DNA of 64,000 nt from contig NC_013891.1 in NCBI RefSeq assembly GCF_000027145.1, forward strand, positions 2,480,001-2,544,000, given 5' to 3'. Shown here in pieces: positions 9,560-17,713 of the stretch. Positions within the stretch are counted from its first letter, which is position 1. Every line of letters starts with the position of its first letter. A model generated the notes under the pieces. That model was not told the DNA's origin. It saw only the letters and a program-made list of their open reading frames with translations, and searched no databases. A program made the position numbers and the translations under genes. Source of the stretch: Listeria seeligeri serovar 1/2b str. SLCC3954. GTDB lineage: Bacteria > Bacillota > Bacilli > Lactobacillales > Listeriaceae.

Positions 9560-9941
9560 AATGACTACTCCTCCTTCATTTATCTATTTTCATCAAGCTA
9601 ATTGCAATCGAAAACATCAACCTTTTTTAGTAGCAAAACCGCTTAACCTTATAATCCCTGCCACAAATTGGCACATAAACTTTTCTCTTTTAAGTACTAT
9701 TTACTAAAACTAATCTATTAAAAGACTAAATGTCACCTTCATTATACGGCATATTCCAAAAAAATTACTTCTATATGCCTATGAAGTGAGACTAAAAACC
9801 AGTCTAAAGTAATAGTAGTTTTTATTATAACATGAATTTGCCACCACTTCACCCGCTGAACTCAGAAAAACATCTATACAATCGCTTTACTTTCAGATAG
9901 AATAAAAGCAAGCTAATCGCATCAACTTATGGAGGTTTCCT
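9560..9941. promoter_or_regulatory. divergent degU / yigZ intergenic region
   Basis: No gene here. For degU (minus) a perfect TATAAT is at 9746-9741 but its -35 is poor, suggesting activator help or an alternative promoter. For yigZ (plus) TATACA and TAGAAT lie 17 bp apart at about 9873-9902. A small hairpin AGACT/AGTCT is centred near 9796; it lacks a U-run and is not a terminator. Confidence 0.45.
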
Positions 9942-10577
9942 ATGTTGGATCAATATTTAACCATTCATAGTAATGGGACTCATGAAATTATTGTTGAAAA
10001 ATCTCGCTTTATTTGTCATCTTATGCGAGTTACAACAGAATCTGAAGCACAATCGTTTATTCAACAAATAAAAAAAGAACATCGAGATGCCTCGCACAAT
10101 TGTTCTGCATATATAATAGGAGAAAATAACCAATATCAAAAAGCACATGATGACGGCGAGCCAAGCGGTACTGCTGGTATTCCAATGTTAGAAGTTTTAA
10201 AAAAGAAGGGCTTGAAAAATGTTGCAGTCGTTGTTACTCGCTATTTTGGCGGCACTAAATTAGGTGCTGGCGGGCTTGTACGTGCTTATGGAAATGCTGT
10301 AAGTGAAGCAATTCAAACTATCGGTATTGTAGAATGCAAGCTAGCCACTATTATTCAATGCGAATTCACTTATCCACTTCTTGGAAAAATCGAAAATGCT
10401 TTAGAACAAAGAAACTATCAAATCGACCAAAAAGAATTCACTGAAAAAGTACTTCTTCACATTTTTGTCAATAATGATGATTTAACAAACTTTATCAATT
10501 GGATAACCGAAATTTCTAATGGAAACATTGAAATTACAGAAGGTCCACAAAAATATAGAGAAAAGGATGTCACTTAG
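9942..10577 (+). CDS. yigZ: YigZ/IMPACT family protein
   Basis: 211 residues of the UPF0029/IMPACT family. The N-terminal domain (~1-125) has the family signatures DDGEPSGTAGIPML and VVVTRYFGGTKLGAGGLVRAYG; the C-terminal ~80 residues are a DUF1949-type ferredoxin-like domain. Bacterial members are suspected to act on translation or RNA but no reaction is established. RBS GGAGG, ATG start. It is followed 1 bp later by an acetyltransferase gene and then lytR, all on the plus strand. Confidence 0.9.
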   Translation: MLDQYLTIHSNGTHEIIVEKSRFICHLMRVTTESEAQSFIQQIKKEHRDASHNCSAYIIGENNQYQKAHDDGEPSGTAGIPMLEVLKKKGLKNVAVVVTRYFGGTKLGAGGLVRAYGNAVSEAIQTIGIVECKLATIIQCEFTYPLLGKIENALEQRNYQIDQKEFTEKVLLHIFVNNDDLTNFINWITEISNGNIEITEGPQKYREKDVT

Positions 10578-10578
10578 C

Positions 10579-11124
10579 ATGTCCACAAACATATTTTTTC
10601 AATTACCTGCTACTATTACCACAGAAAGAACGATCTTAAGAAAAACAACTTTAGCAGATGCAGCAAATTTATTTGATATTTGGTCAGATACTGAAGTTGC
10701 TAAATTTATGAATATCGAAAAATTTTCTACTATTCTTCAAGCCAAGGAAATGATTCAAGCCATTGAAAATGAACCCAACGCATGCAGATACACCATTTTT
10801 GATACAACGAATCCACTCCAAGCAATTGGGTCACTCGGAATTAATGATATTAATAACAAATCAAAAACAATTGAAATTGGTTACGAGTTAGCTCAAAACT
10901 ACTGGCGGCAAGGGCTAATGTTTGAAGTGCTAACAGTATTTTTGAATATAGCAAAACCTTTTCTACCTTATAATACTATTACCGCTAAAGTACTTCCAGA
11001 GAATATCGCATCAATAAAATTACTTGAAAAGTTAAATTTCGACCTTATTTCTACTGGGCCAGAATTAGATTTACATTCCGGAAAAATTTGTGAAATTAGT
11101 AATTATCACGTAAACCTAGGATAG
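10579..11124 (+). CDS. GNAT family N-acetyltransferase (RimJ/RimL-like)
   Basis: 181 residues from ATG at 10579, chosen because AAAGGATGT sits 8 bases upstream and the codon follows the yigZ stop directly. An N-terminal strand TTERTILRKTTLADAANL starts the GNAT fold. IEIGYELAQNYWRQGLMFEVL is a variant of the acetyl-CoA loop (RQGLM instead of RxxGxG/A). NIASIKLLEKLNF is the C-terminal signature. Members acetylate ribosomal-protein or other N-termini, or small amines; the substrate here is unknown. Probably co-transcribed with yigZ. Confidence 0.85.
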   Translation: MSTNIFFQLPATITTERTILRKTTLADAANLFDIWSDTEVAKFMNIEKFSTILQAKEMIQAIENEPNACRYTIFDTTNPLQAIGSLGINDINNKSKTIEIGYELAQNYWRQGLMFEVLTVFLNIAKPFLPYNTITAKVLPENIASIKLLEKLNFDLISTGPELDLHSGKICEISNYHVNLG

Positions 11125-11185
11125 GACAAATATTACATTTTTGAAAGATAGCAAGTTTTTTGTATTTTTTTTCTGTTAAATTCTG

Positions 11186-11261
11186 TATAATAAATAAAAG
11201 TTAAAAAATAAAGAAAACGTAAATCGAACGTAACATTCTTTATTTCAACAAATGATACAAT
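11186..11261 (+). promoter_or_regulatory. lytR promoter candidates
   Basis: Two -10-like elements precede the LCP gene: TATAAT at 11186-11191 and TACAAT at 11256-11261. Neither has a good TTGACA at the right distance; the region upstream of the first is a T-rich tract. The second lies 36 bp before the ATG. Confidence 0.4.
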
Positions 11262-11297
11262 GAAAATTAGAAAAGTGACTATAAGGAGAATTAATAT

Positions 11298-12356
11298 ATG
11301 AATAAAGGCACGGATGACAGCCGAAGAAGCAGCAAGAAATACAAACGTAGACGTAAAATATTATTCTGGATTTTAATACCTATTATGTGTTTAGTATTAG
11401 CAGGTGTTGGCTATGGAACTTACCTTTTCAGCAAAACAAAACTTGCCGCCGATAACTCTTTCGACAATGTGCGAAATGGACAAGCTTCTACCCTTCGTTC
11501 AAAAGATATCGAACCCATAAAAGACAGTTTTTCAATTTTAATCATCGGTGTTGATACAAGTGCCAAACGTGAATCTGACGGAAATCCTCGTAGTGACTCA
11601 CTTATCTTAGCAACATTTAATGTAAAAGATGCCCGAGTAGAGATGACAAGTATCCCTCGTGATTCTTACGTCCATATTCAAGACTCTAGTAAAGATATTG
11701 ATAAATACACTAAAATCAACGCAGCCCACGCTTACGGCGGTCCAGAGCTTACAATGAAAACAGTAGAAGAAGAATTCCAAATCCCAATTGATTATTATGT
11801 TCGTTTTGACTTTGATGCCTTTCTTAAGATCGTGGATGCTTTAGGCGGAATTGATGTTGATGTTCCAGTAAGCTTCACCGAACAAGATTCTAAAGATACG
11901 GCCGGTGCGATTACACTTGAAAAAGGTCAACAACACTTAAACGGTGAACAAGCTTTGGCCCTTGCCCGTACAAGACATATTGATAGTGATATCGAACGTG
12001 GTAAAAGACAACAATTAATTATTAAATCTATTGTAAATGAAGCTACTTCTATTTCTTCTATTAGTAAGTATTCAGATATTATTAAAGTCGTTGGAGACAA
12101 CATGAAAACCAACTTAACTTTTAATCAAATGCTTTCTATCGCAAAATTCGGGATGACTAATAGCATTGATATTAAATCCCTTAATCTTGAAGGAACAGAC
12201 GCACCAATGAACGGTATCTATTATTATCAACTAGATGAAAATTCAGTTCAAAGCGTATCTAATGATTTCGCTGATGAACTTGGGATTAAACAACCATTCC
12301 CAGGTGCAACACCATACTCAGATGATAGCTCGACTAAAACAGAAACTTCCAATTAA
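11298..12356 (+). CDS. LytR-CpsA-Psr (LCP) family cell-wall polymer ligase
   Basis: 352-residue membrane protein: short basic cytoplasmic N-terminus, one transmembrane helix at about 24-46, then an extracytoplasmic LCP domain. LCP landmarks are visible: IGVDTSAKRESDGNPRSDS, SIPRDSYV, the KINAAHAYGGP loop and ALARTRHIDSDIERGKRQQ with the conserved arginines. LCP enzymes transfer undecaprenyl-phosphate-linked polymers such as wall teichoic acid onto peptidoglycan. The neighbours tagO and tagA (wall teichoic acid linkage unit) fit that role. Strong terminator shared with tagO. Confidence 0.93.
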   Translation: MNKGTDDSRRSSKKYKRRRKILFWILIPIMCLVLAGVGYGTYLFSKTKLAADNSFDNVRNGQASTLRSKDIEPIKDSFSILIIGVDTSAKRESDGNPRSDSLILATFNVKDARVEMTSIPRDSYVHIQDSSKDIDKYTKINAAHAYGGPELTMKTVEEEFQIPIDYYVRFDFDAFLKIVDALGGIDVDVPVSFTEQDSKDTAGAITLEKGQQHLNGEQALALARTRHIDSDIERGKRQQLIIKSIVNEATSISSISKYSDIIKVVGDNMKTNLTFNQMLSIAKFGMTNSIDIKSLNLEGTDAPMNGIYYYQLDENSVQSVSNDFADELGIKQPFPGATPYSDDSSTKTETSN

Positions 12357-12396
12357 AAAAGATCCAAAATCTGTTAGCAGATTTTGGATCTTTTTT
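12355..12396. terminator. bidirectional terminator between lytR and tagO
   Basis: Long perfect inverted repeat: AGATCCAAAATCTG with CAGATTTTGGATCT around loop TTAG, with A6 on the left and T6 on the right. It serves the converging lytR (+) and tagO (-) transcripts. Confidence 0.95.
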
Positions 12397-12397
12397 A

Positions 12398-13450
12398 TCA
12401 TTTTCGTTTTCGATGAATCTTTTGAAGTAAATTAAGTATTGGTCGATAATCTTCCCCTATAAGTCCAATAAATTCAACAATAATTTCGATACAAAATATT
12501 AGTAAAACCAGTAACAGAATTGCACCCCAAGCTGTTGAAAAAGAAAATACAAATCCTGCCATTGAAAATAGTAACGCCATGCAATAAATTAAAAGTACTG
12601 TTTGTTTTTCTGTAAAACCAAGCGCCATTAACCTGTGATGAATATGTGACCTGTCAGCAGATGATATCGGCATTCGTTCCTTTAATCTACGAACAATAGC
12701 AAAAAAAGTATCAGATAGGGGTACGCCCAAAATAATCAATGGTACTAATAACGAAATAAACGTCACATTTTTAAATCCCATAAGCGACAAGACGGCAATC
12801 ATATAACCAAGAAACAAAGCTCCTGTGTCCCCCATAAAAATACTTGCAGGAGGAAAATTATAAATCAAGAAAGCAGCAACTGCAGCTACAAGGATTAAGG
12901 CAACCGGCGCCACAAAAGCATCCTTAAGTAAAAGTGCCATTCCAGCAATTGTCATTAAAGCAATAATCGAAATCCCACCAGCTAAACCGTCTAACCCATC
13001 TATTAAGTTTAGCGCATTAACAATAGCTACAATCCAAATAATTGATAACGGAATCGCGAAATACCCAAAATCCACTTGTCCATAAAAAGGTATATTAATA
13101 AAATTAATAGTAATTTCTCCCCAAACAGTTACACAAAGAGCCGCCAAAATCTGCCCTAACATCTTCCATTTGGGTGATAAGTCAAATAAATCATCTATGA
13201 ATCCAGTAGCAATCACAATTAACGCCCCAAAATAAATCGGTACAAAGCCAGATTTATCAATTGGCGCCAAAAGCATCCCCACGGAAAAGCTTATAAATAT
13301 GGCCAGCCCGCCTAAAGTAGCAGTCGTTTTCGTATGTTTATGTCTTTCGCGTGGGGTATCAACTGCATTAATACGAAAAGCAAACTTCCTTATTATCGGC
13401 ACCATAATAATGCCTACTGCAAAGCTAATCAGTATACTCCATAATAGCAA
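12398..13450 (-). CDS. tagO: undecaprenyl-phosphate GlcNAc-1-phosphate transferase TagO
   Basis: Polytopic membrane enzyme (350 residues, about 10-11 hydrophobic segments) that makes undecaprenyl-PP-GlcNAc, the first step of wall teichoic acid. MraY/WecA-family motifs: TPRERHKHTKTTATLGGLAI near 37-55, DDLFDLSP, NALNLIDGLDGLAGG around 145-160, FMGDTGALFLGY and the cytoplasmic SSADRSHIHHRLM histidine loop. Start is TTG at 13450, 7 bp after the menC stop, with GGAGCTG upstream. A later in-frame start would cut into the first membrane helix. Confidence 0.95.
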   Translation of the reverse strand: MLLWSILISFAVGIIMVPIIRKFAFRINAVDTPRERHKHTKTTATLGGLAIFISFSVGMLLAPIDKSGFVPIYFGALIVIATGFIDDLFDLSPKWKMLGQILAALCVTVWGEITINFINIPFYGQVDFGYFAIPLSIIWIVAIVNALNLIDGLDGLAGGISIIALMTIAGMALLLKDAFVAPVALILVAAVAAFLIYNFPPASIFMGDTGALFLGYMIAVLSLMGFKNVTFISLLVPLIILGVPLSDTFFAIVRRLKERMPISSADRSHIHHRLMALGFTEKQTVLLIYCMALLFSMAGFVFSFSTAWGAILLLVLLIFCIEIIVEFIGLIGEDYRPILNLLQKIHRKRK

Positions 13451-13457
13451 TATTTTT

Positions 13458-14582
13458 TCAGCTCCGTCCTCTATTTAACAAAATTTCTTCTATTGTTTTT
13501 GTATATTTTTGTAGTGTGTCAAAATCAACCTCTACACCAATTCCATAGCCTTCTGGAACCTTTAGCCTACCTCGTTCTAACACAAAAGCTGGTGAAATAA
13601 CATCTTCATGAAAGTACCGGTTAGAGGCAGAGATATCTCCTGGAAAATTAAATTCCGTTCTAGCCGCAAGCGCCACATTATGCGCTCTACCAATGCCAGC
13701 TTCAAGCATCCCGCCACACCAGATGAGCAAATCATTTTCCGCGCAATATTTCGCTATCTCAAGCGCTTCAAACATTCCGCCAACACGTGCTAATTTTAAA
13801 TTAATCGCCTGACAGCTCCCTAAAATATGCGCTTGTTTGACATCGGCTAGCGACCGAATATTTTCATCTAAGCAAATTCGCGTTTTCATTTGTTTTTGTA
13901 ACCAAGCATGATCAACAAAGTCCTTCGTGCCAAATGGTTGTTCAATCATTTCTAAATCATATTCGTCCAATTCTTTTAATAAAGAGAAATCTTCTTTATT
14001 ATACGCTGAATTCGCATCCGCCATCAAGCTTAGTTTTGGAAATTTTTCTCGAACTGCTTTAATAAAAGCAATATCTTTGTGTGGCTTAATCTTTAATTTC
14101 ACACGTTCATAGCCTGCATCCACGTATTCTTCCACTAACTTGACTAGAGTTGCTGAATCAGACTGTATACCAATGCTAACACCTACAGCCAAGGATTTTC
14201 TGGTCGCACCAATCATACTAGCGAGTGATTTCTTTTTTGTTTTCGCAAAAATATCCCAAATCGCCAGTTCAACTGCAGCTTTTGCCATTTCGTTCCCTTG
14301 GATCCAGGCAAATAACTGATGCACTTCTTCTGGGGTAGAAACATCATTTTGAGCAATAATAGGAAGTAAATGTTGTTTAATAATCTGGATAGCCGTTTCT
14401 AACGTTTCTTCTGTATAATCAGGTAATGGAAAAGCTTCTAATTCGCTGTACCCGCATATTCCGTCCTGATTAACTAGTTCAATTATGTAAAAATCTTTGT
14501 TCTTTAATTCCCCATAACTTGTTTTAAAAGGATTTAACAATGGAAGTTCTACACGAATTAGCCGCGCTCTTTGAAAATACAT
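13458..14582 (-). CDS. menC: o-succinylbenzoate synthase (enolase superfamily)
   Basis: Menaquinone biosynthesis: dehydrates SHCHC to o-succinylbenzoate. 374 residues from ATG at 14582, which directly follows the tagA stop with AAGGGTG 6 bases away; a GTG at 14591 is in frame but lies in that site. Enolase-superfamily residues are visible: catalytic KxK (VKLKIK, ~162-166), metal ligands in LMADANSAY, MIEQPF and CLDEN, and the second lysine in INLKLARVGG. Related N-acylamino-acid racemases and dipeptide epimerases share this pattern, so pathway placement is by family resemblance. Its place between tagA and tagO is a Listeria oddity. Confidence 0.87.
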   Translation of the reverse strand: MYFQRARLIRVELPLLNPFKTSYGELKNKDFYIIELVNQDGICGYSELEAFPLPDYTEETLETAIQIIKQHLLPIIAQNDVSTPEEVHQLFAWIQGNEMAKAAVELAIWDIFAKTKKKSLASMIGATRKSLAVGVSIGIQSDSATLVKLVEEYVDAGYERVKLKIKPHKDIAFIKAVREKFPKLSLMADANSAYNKEDFSLLKELDEYDLEMIEQPFGTKDFVDHAWLQKQMKTRICLDENIRSLADVKQAHILGSCQAINLKLARVGGMFEALEIAKYCAENDLLIWCGGMLEAGIGRAHNVALAARTEFNFPGDISASNRYFHEDVISPAFVLERGRLKVPEGYGIGVEVDFDTLQKYTKTIEEILLNRGRS

Positions 14583-14583
14583 T

Positions 14584-15318
14584 TTACTCACCCTTCTTCA
14601 AACGCTTGCTTTCTTTTCTAATTGCAAGCATAAATTGAGGTATTGCAAAAAAGCGTCTCCATCTCGAAGGATTTGATAGCAGTCTGTAAACCCATTCTAA
14701 CCTTAACTTTATCCAGATTTTTGGTGCTCTTTTCACATTATCTGTTAATACATCAAAACTTCCACCAACACCAATAAATACACCTTTTTCAAAGTTGGAT
14801 ATTTGCGATACAATCCACTTCTCTTGAGCAGGTGAACCCAAAGCTACAAAAATAATATCTGGATCAGTTGCCATAATTTCTTGAGCGATCTTTTCACTTT
14901 CTAACGCATCGAAGTAGCCATGATGTACCCCGCATACTTCTGCTTGGGGATACTTTTCATTCACTTTTACTTTAACCATCTGACTTATTTCTGGTTTTGC
15001 CCCTAAAAAATAGCAACGTATCGGCTTATCAAGTAATCCGACCATCGTATCATAGCCAGTAACCCGCTCTTTCAAAGGTTCTCCTAATTTCTGAGAGGCC
15101 ATAATAATACCTATTCCATCAGGAACAATATAATCAGCTTGGCGTAAAACTGCTTCAAAATCTTTATCCGTACTAGCGTGCATTACAATTTCAGGATTAG
15201 CTGTTACAACAAATTTCCGCTCGCCATTTCGCACGTCATTATACAGCTCGTCTACAAAACCTGCCTGACTTGTATTATAAAAAGGTATATTTAAAATTGA
15301 AATTTCTTTCTTTTCCAT
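14584..15318 (-). CDS. tagA: WecG/TagA/CpsF family glycosyltransferase
   Basis: 244 residues. TagA adds ManNAc from UDP-ManNAc to undecaprenyl-PP-GlcNAc, completing the linkage disaccharide of wall teichoic acid. GT26 signatures: TANPEIVMHA near residue 40, YIVPDGIGI around 85-93, ALGSPAQEKWI and GVGGSFDVLTDNVKRAP, and a C-terminal membrane-associating WVYRLLSNPSRWRRF. ATG after AGGAGATACAT. First gene of the tagA-menC-tagO operon. The donor could be made by MnaA at 28.4-29.6 kb. Confidence 0.94.
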   Translation of the reverse strand: MEKKEISILNIPFYNTSQAGFVDELYNDVRNGERKFVVTANPEIVMHASTDKDFEAVLRQADYIVPDGIGIIMASQKLGEPLKERVTGYDTMVGLLDKPIRCYFLGAKPEISQMVKVKVNEKYPQAEVCGVHHGYFDALESEKIAQEIMATDPDIIFVALGSPAQEKWIVSQISNFEKGVFIGVGGSFDVLTDNVKRAPKIWIKLRLEWVYRLLSNPSRWRRFFAIPQFMLAIRKESKRLKKGE

Positions 15319-15389
15319 ATGTATCTCCTAAAAATCTTTATTAAGTATAAGTTTATCATAAAACAGGTATGCTTCCTATTTTTAATCCA

Positions 15390-15429
15390 CAAAAAAGGCT
15401 GTAAGTAGCATAATGCTATTTACAGCCTT
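15390..15429 (-). terminator. terminator of the LysM-3D protein gene
   Basis: AAGGCTGTAAGTAGCA pairs with TGCTATTTACAGCCTT around a 3-base loop with one mismatch, then T6 on the minus strand. Confidence 0.92.
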
Positions 15430-15445
15430 ATTATAATGATATAAA

Positions 15446-16249
15446 TTAATCAAGAATTTGTACTTTAACTTGTTTTACTCCCCAATTGTAGCATTCTTGG
15501 ACTGAGTTTAAATGTACATCAATTTTATTTCCTTTAATAGCACCACCAGTATCAGCTGCAATTGCTTCTCCATATCCTTCAACATATACTCTTGATCCTA
15601 ATGGAATAACAGATGGATCAACCGCAATAACTCGTGGATTATCATTCAAATCAATACCACTCGCTGTCATATGTCCCATACCAGGTTCTTCTTTACTGTA
15701 CGCTGTCGCTGTTACAGTTACCTCTTTAGAAACATTACCTTGAGATGAAGAAGATTGGCTAGAAGATGCTGCACTTGATTTTTGTGTTGTTTTAGCCGCT
15801 TCTTGTTTTGGTTGTTCCGTAGTGTTAGATGTTTCATTACTTTGTTTAGCGGGAGCTTCCTTAGCTACTGCATTACTTCCAATAGATAATTTTTGACCAA
15901 CAACAATTAAATCAGAAGAAAGATTGTTCCAAGATTTTAATTGGTTTACTGTTACTCCTTTGTCAGAAGCAATGTGTCCCAATGTGTCTCCTGCAACAAC
16001 TGTATATTCAGAATTACTAGTTGTTGATTTTTTTTCTCCATTGTTCACTTGCAATGTTTGATTCGGAAATATAATGTCAGAACTCAAATTATTATCTTGC
16101 TTCAATTGATTTATAGAGACATTATTTTCATTTGATATTTTCCAAAGTGAATCACCATCTTGAACTTTATACTCAGCTGCAAAAGCTTGAGTTGAACCTG
16201 ATCCTGCAATAATTAAACCAGCCGCAATGGCTACTACTGTTTTTTTCAT
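15446..16249 (-). CDS. secreted LysM x2 - 3D domain cell-wall protein (YocH-like)
   Basis: 267 residues. Signal peptide: MKKTVVAIAAGLIIAGSGSTQAFA, cleaved about residue 24. Two LysM peptidoglycan-binding motifs (YKVQDGDSLWKIS ~27-39 and YTVVAGDTLGHIA ~82-94), a Ser/Gln/Thr-rich linker, and a C-terminal 3D domain (VTATAYSKEEPGMG ... VIPLGSRVYVEGYGEAIAADTGGAI) with the conserved Asp residues. Such YocH/Rpf-like proteins act as muralytic enzymes in wall turnover. Own terminator; a 372-bp leader/promoter region lies upstream. RBS AAGGAGGG. Confidence 0.93.
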   Translation of the reverse strand: MKKTVVAIAAGLIIAGSGSTQAFAAEYKVQDGDSLWKISNENNVSINQLKQDNNLSSDIIFPNQTLQVNNGEKKSTTSNSEYTVVAGDTLGHIASDKGVTVNQLKSWNNLSSDLIVVGQKLSIGSNAVAKEAPAKQSNETSNTTEQPKQEAAKTTQKSSAASSSQSSSSQGNVSKEVTVTATAYSKEEPGMGHMTASGIDLNDNPRVIAVDPSVIPLGSRVYVEGYGEAIAADTGGAIKGNKIDVHLNSVQECYNWGVKQVKVQILD

Positions 16250-16621
16250 GTAATTAAATTCCCTCCTTGATAACTTTCGAGGATAATCGTACCATACGAA
16301 ACTAGCGACTTGGTTACTAAAAAATTAAGCGTATATGACAACGATAGTTTTCGTCTCTATTTCTATGCAATATTTGTAAATTGGCGTTATTATCTGATTT
16401 TTCTTGTATTTAGCTTCATCTTTTGTATTGTTGCTACCAACTTAACTCGCTGTTGTAGTTTGCTGATTCAATAGATAACATAAAAACACTTCATTTTTTG
16501 AAGTAAATTCGTTATTATGACAGAATTGGGAAATTTTCCCATTACAAATTATAACTAAAATAGTGATAATTTTGATGTTTTTCTATTTAATTTTTTTATA
16601 TCATGCGCAAAACTTGCCTCT
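16250..16621 (-). promoter_or_regulatory. long upstream region of the LysM-3D gene with inverted repeats
   Basis: No gene in 372 bp. Minus-strand TATAAT occurs at about 16553-16548 and CATAAT near 16519-16514, each with poor -35s, so transcription could start 250-300 nt before the ATG. A perfect palindrome GGGAAATTTTCCC is centred near 16534. Two arms (16342-16354 and 16296-16307) could pair over about 11 bp with one bulge and one mismatch. The 3' end CCTC (16278-16281 region) could pair with the GAGG of the ribosome site. A structured leader is possible, but no known riboswitch class is recognised. Confidence 0.4.
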
Positions 16622-17005
16622 TTATAACAAAGTATTACACGAATCTTCCTCTCCATGAGGAAGATTAATAATTTGTTCTTCTTTACTTCTGCTAGATAAA
16701 TACCTAATTTGATGAACAAGCACCTCTGTAATGTAAATTTTTTGCTCTTCTTTATTCAAGTAATTTCTAGATTGTAATTCTCCAACCACTCCAACTAATT
16801 GTCCTTTACTACAAAATTCGGCGGTTGCCTCTGCTCTTTTCCCCCAAATAACACATTGAATAAAATCCGCATCGTTATCCACACGCTTATTTTTACCAAA
16901 ACGATTCAAAGCAAGTGTTATGTTCAAAACTGCTCGATCTTCTGTAGTCCATTTTAATTCGGGCTCCTTTGTCAGACGCCCTACTAAAGTTACTTGGTTA
17001 ATCAT
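16622..17005 (-). CDS. ssbB: competence-type single-stranded DNA-binding protein SsbB
   Basis: 127 residues from ATG at 17005 (AAAGAGGCG upstream); the open frame extends 16 codons further but without a ribosome site. OB-fold: MINQVTLVGRLTKEPELKW, FIQCVIWGKRAEATAEFCSKGQLVGVVGELQSRNY. It lacks the long Gly/Gln linker and acidic DDDIPF-type tail of the housekeeping SsbA, as in B. subtilis SsbB/YwpH, which protects incoming DNA in transformation. A full promoter with ComK-like boxes precedes it, which supports the competence role. Confidence 0.9.
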   Translation of the reverse strand: MINQVTLVGRLTKEPELKWTTEDRAVLNITLALNRFGKNKRVDNDADFIQCVIWGKRAEATAEFCSKGQLVGVVGELQSRNYLNKEEQKIYITEVLVHQIRYLSSRSKEEQIINLPHGEEDSCNTLL

Positions 17006-17035
17006 ATAATCGCCTCTTTCTTTTAATGTAAAGCG

Positions 17036-17115
17036 ATTATATTGGATAAGCAATACTTTGTAAAATGACTAAAAAGGTGTTTTCAATAGGTTTACTAAGC
17101 CTAAAAACAGTTTTT
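17036..17115 (-). promoter_or_regulatory. ssbB promoter with ComK-type AT boxes
   Basis: Minus strand: TTTACA (17064-17059), 17-bp spacer, TATAAT (17041-17036). Just upstream of the -35 are two AAAA-N5-TTTT boxes: 17071-17083 and 17103-17115, 19 bp apart, close to the 18-bp class of ComK sites. A third weaker one (AAAA-N6-TTTT) is at about 17126-17139. Confidence 0.72.
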
Positions 17116-17216
17116 CTTCTAAAAGAAAACTACCATTTTCTATATGCTCAACCACAAGAAAACATTATTTTAGCAAATTGCAACTTTTTTTAGGTCGTGC
17201 TATTCTGAACACATGA

Positions 17217-17256
17217 AAAAAAGCACCAAAACCCTTAGAGAGTTTTAGCGCCTTTC
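17217..17256 (-). terminator. mbl-fabZ terminator
   Basis: Minus strand: AAGGCGCTAAAAC pairs over 13 bp (three G-U pairs or more) with GTTTTGGTGCTTT, 9-base loop, then T7. Directly after the fabZ stop. Confidence 0.9.
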
Positions 17257-17257
17257 G

Positions 17258-17692
17258 TTATTTTGGTAAATCTGATAAAGCAAACATAATTTCTGCTTCA
17301 CAAACTAAGTCGCCTTCAACAGTAGCCTTCACCTTTGCTTTTGCAATAGCGCCTCTCATACGAGTAATCTCTGCTTCAAGCAATAGTTGATCACCTGGAA
17401 CAACTTGACGTTTAAAACGACATCCATCAATACCAGCGAACAAACCAATTTTACCTTTATTTGTTTCACTTTGCATCATTGCGATTCCGCTTGTTTGAGC
17501 AAGTGCTTCAACAATGAGTACTCCTGGCATCACTGGATACTCTGGGAAATGCCCATTAAAAAACTCTTCATTTGCGGTAACATTTTTGATAGCTGTAACC
17601 TTTTTTCCTTCTTCAACTGAGATAACTCTATCCACTAGTAAAAATGGATAACGGTGAGGCAATATTTCTTTGATTTTTTTTATATCCAACAT
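17258..17692 (-). CDS. fabZ: 3-hydroxyacyl-[acyl-carrier-protein] dehydratase FabZ
   Basis: Dehydrates 3-hydroxyacyl-ACP in each round of type II fatty acid elongation. 144 residues, usual length, hot-dog fold. Catalytic His48 ([13 protein letters not shown]) and Glu62 (LIVEALAQ) are in place. RBS GGAGG 6 bases before the ATG. It follows mbl by 21 bp and shares its transcript and the terminator behind it. Confidence 0.96.
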   Translation of the reverse strand: MLDIKKIKEILPHRYPFLLVDRVISVEEGKKVTAIKNVTANEEFFNGHFPEYPVMPGVLIVEALAQTSGIAMMQSETNKGKIGLFAGIDGCRFKRQVVPGDQLLLEAEITRMRGAIAKAKVKATVEGDLVCEAEIMFALSDLPK

Positions 17693-17713
17693 AGGAATCC
17701 TCCAAATTTAATT

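Noticed and set aside
16250-16621. c-di-AMP (ydaO) riboswitch before the LysM-3D gene
   Set aside because: The conserved GAAAC/GGGGAACC-type core segments could not be found; only generic stems are visible.
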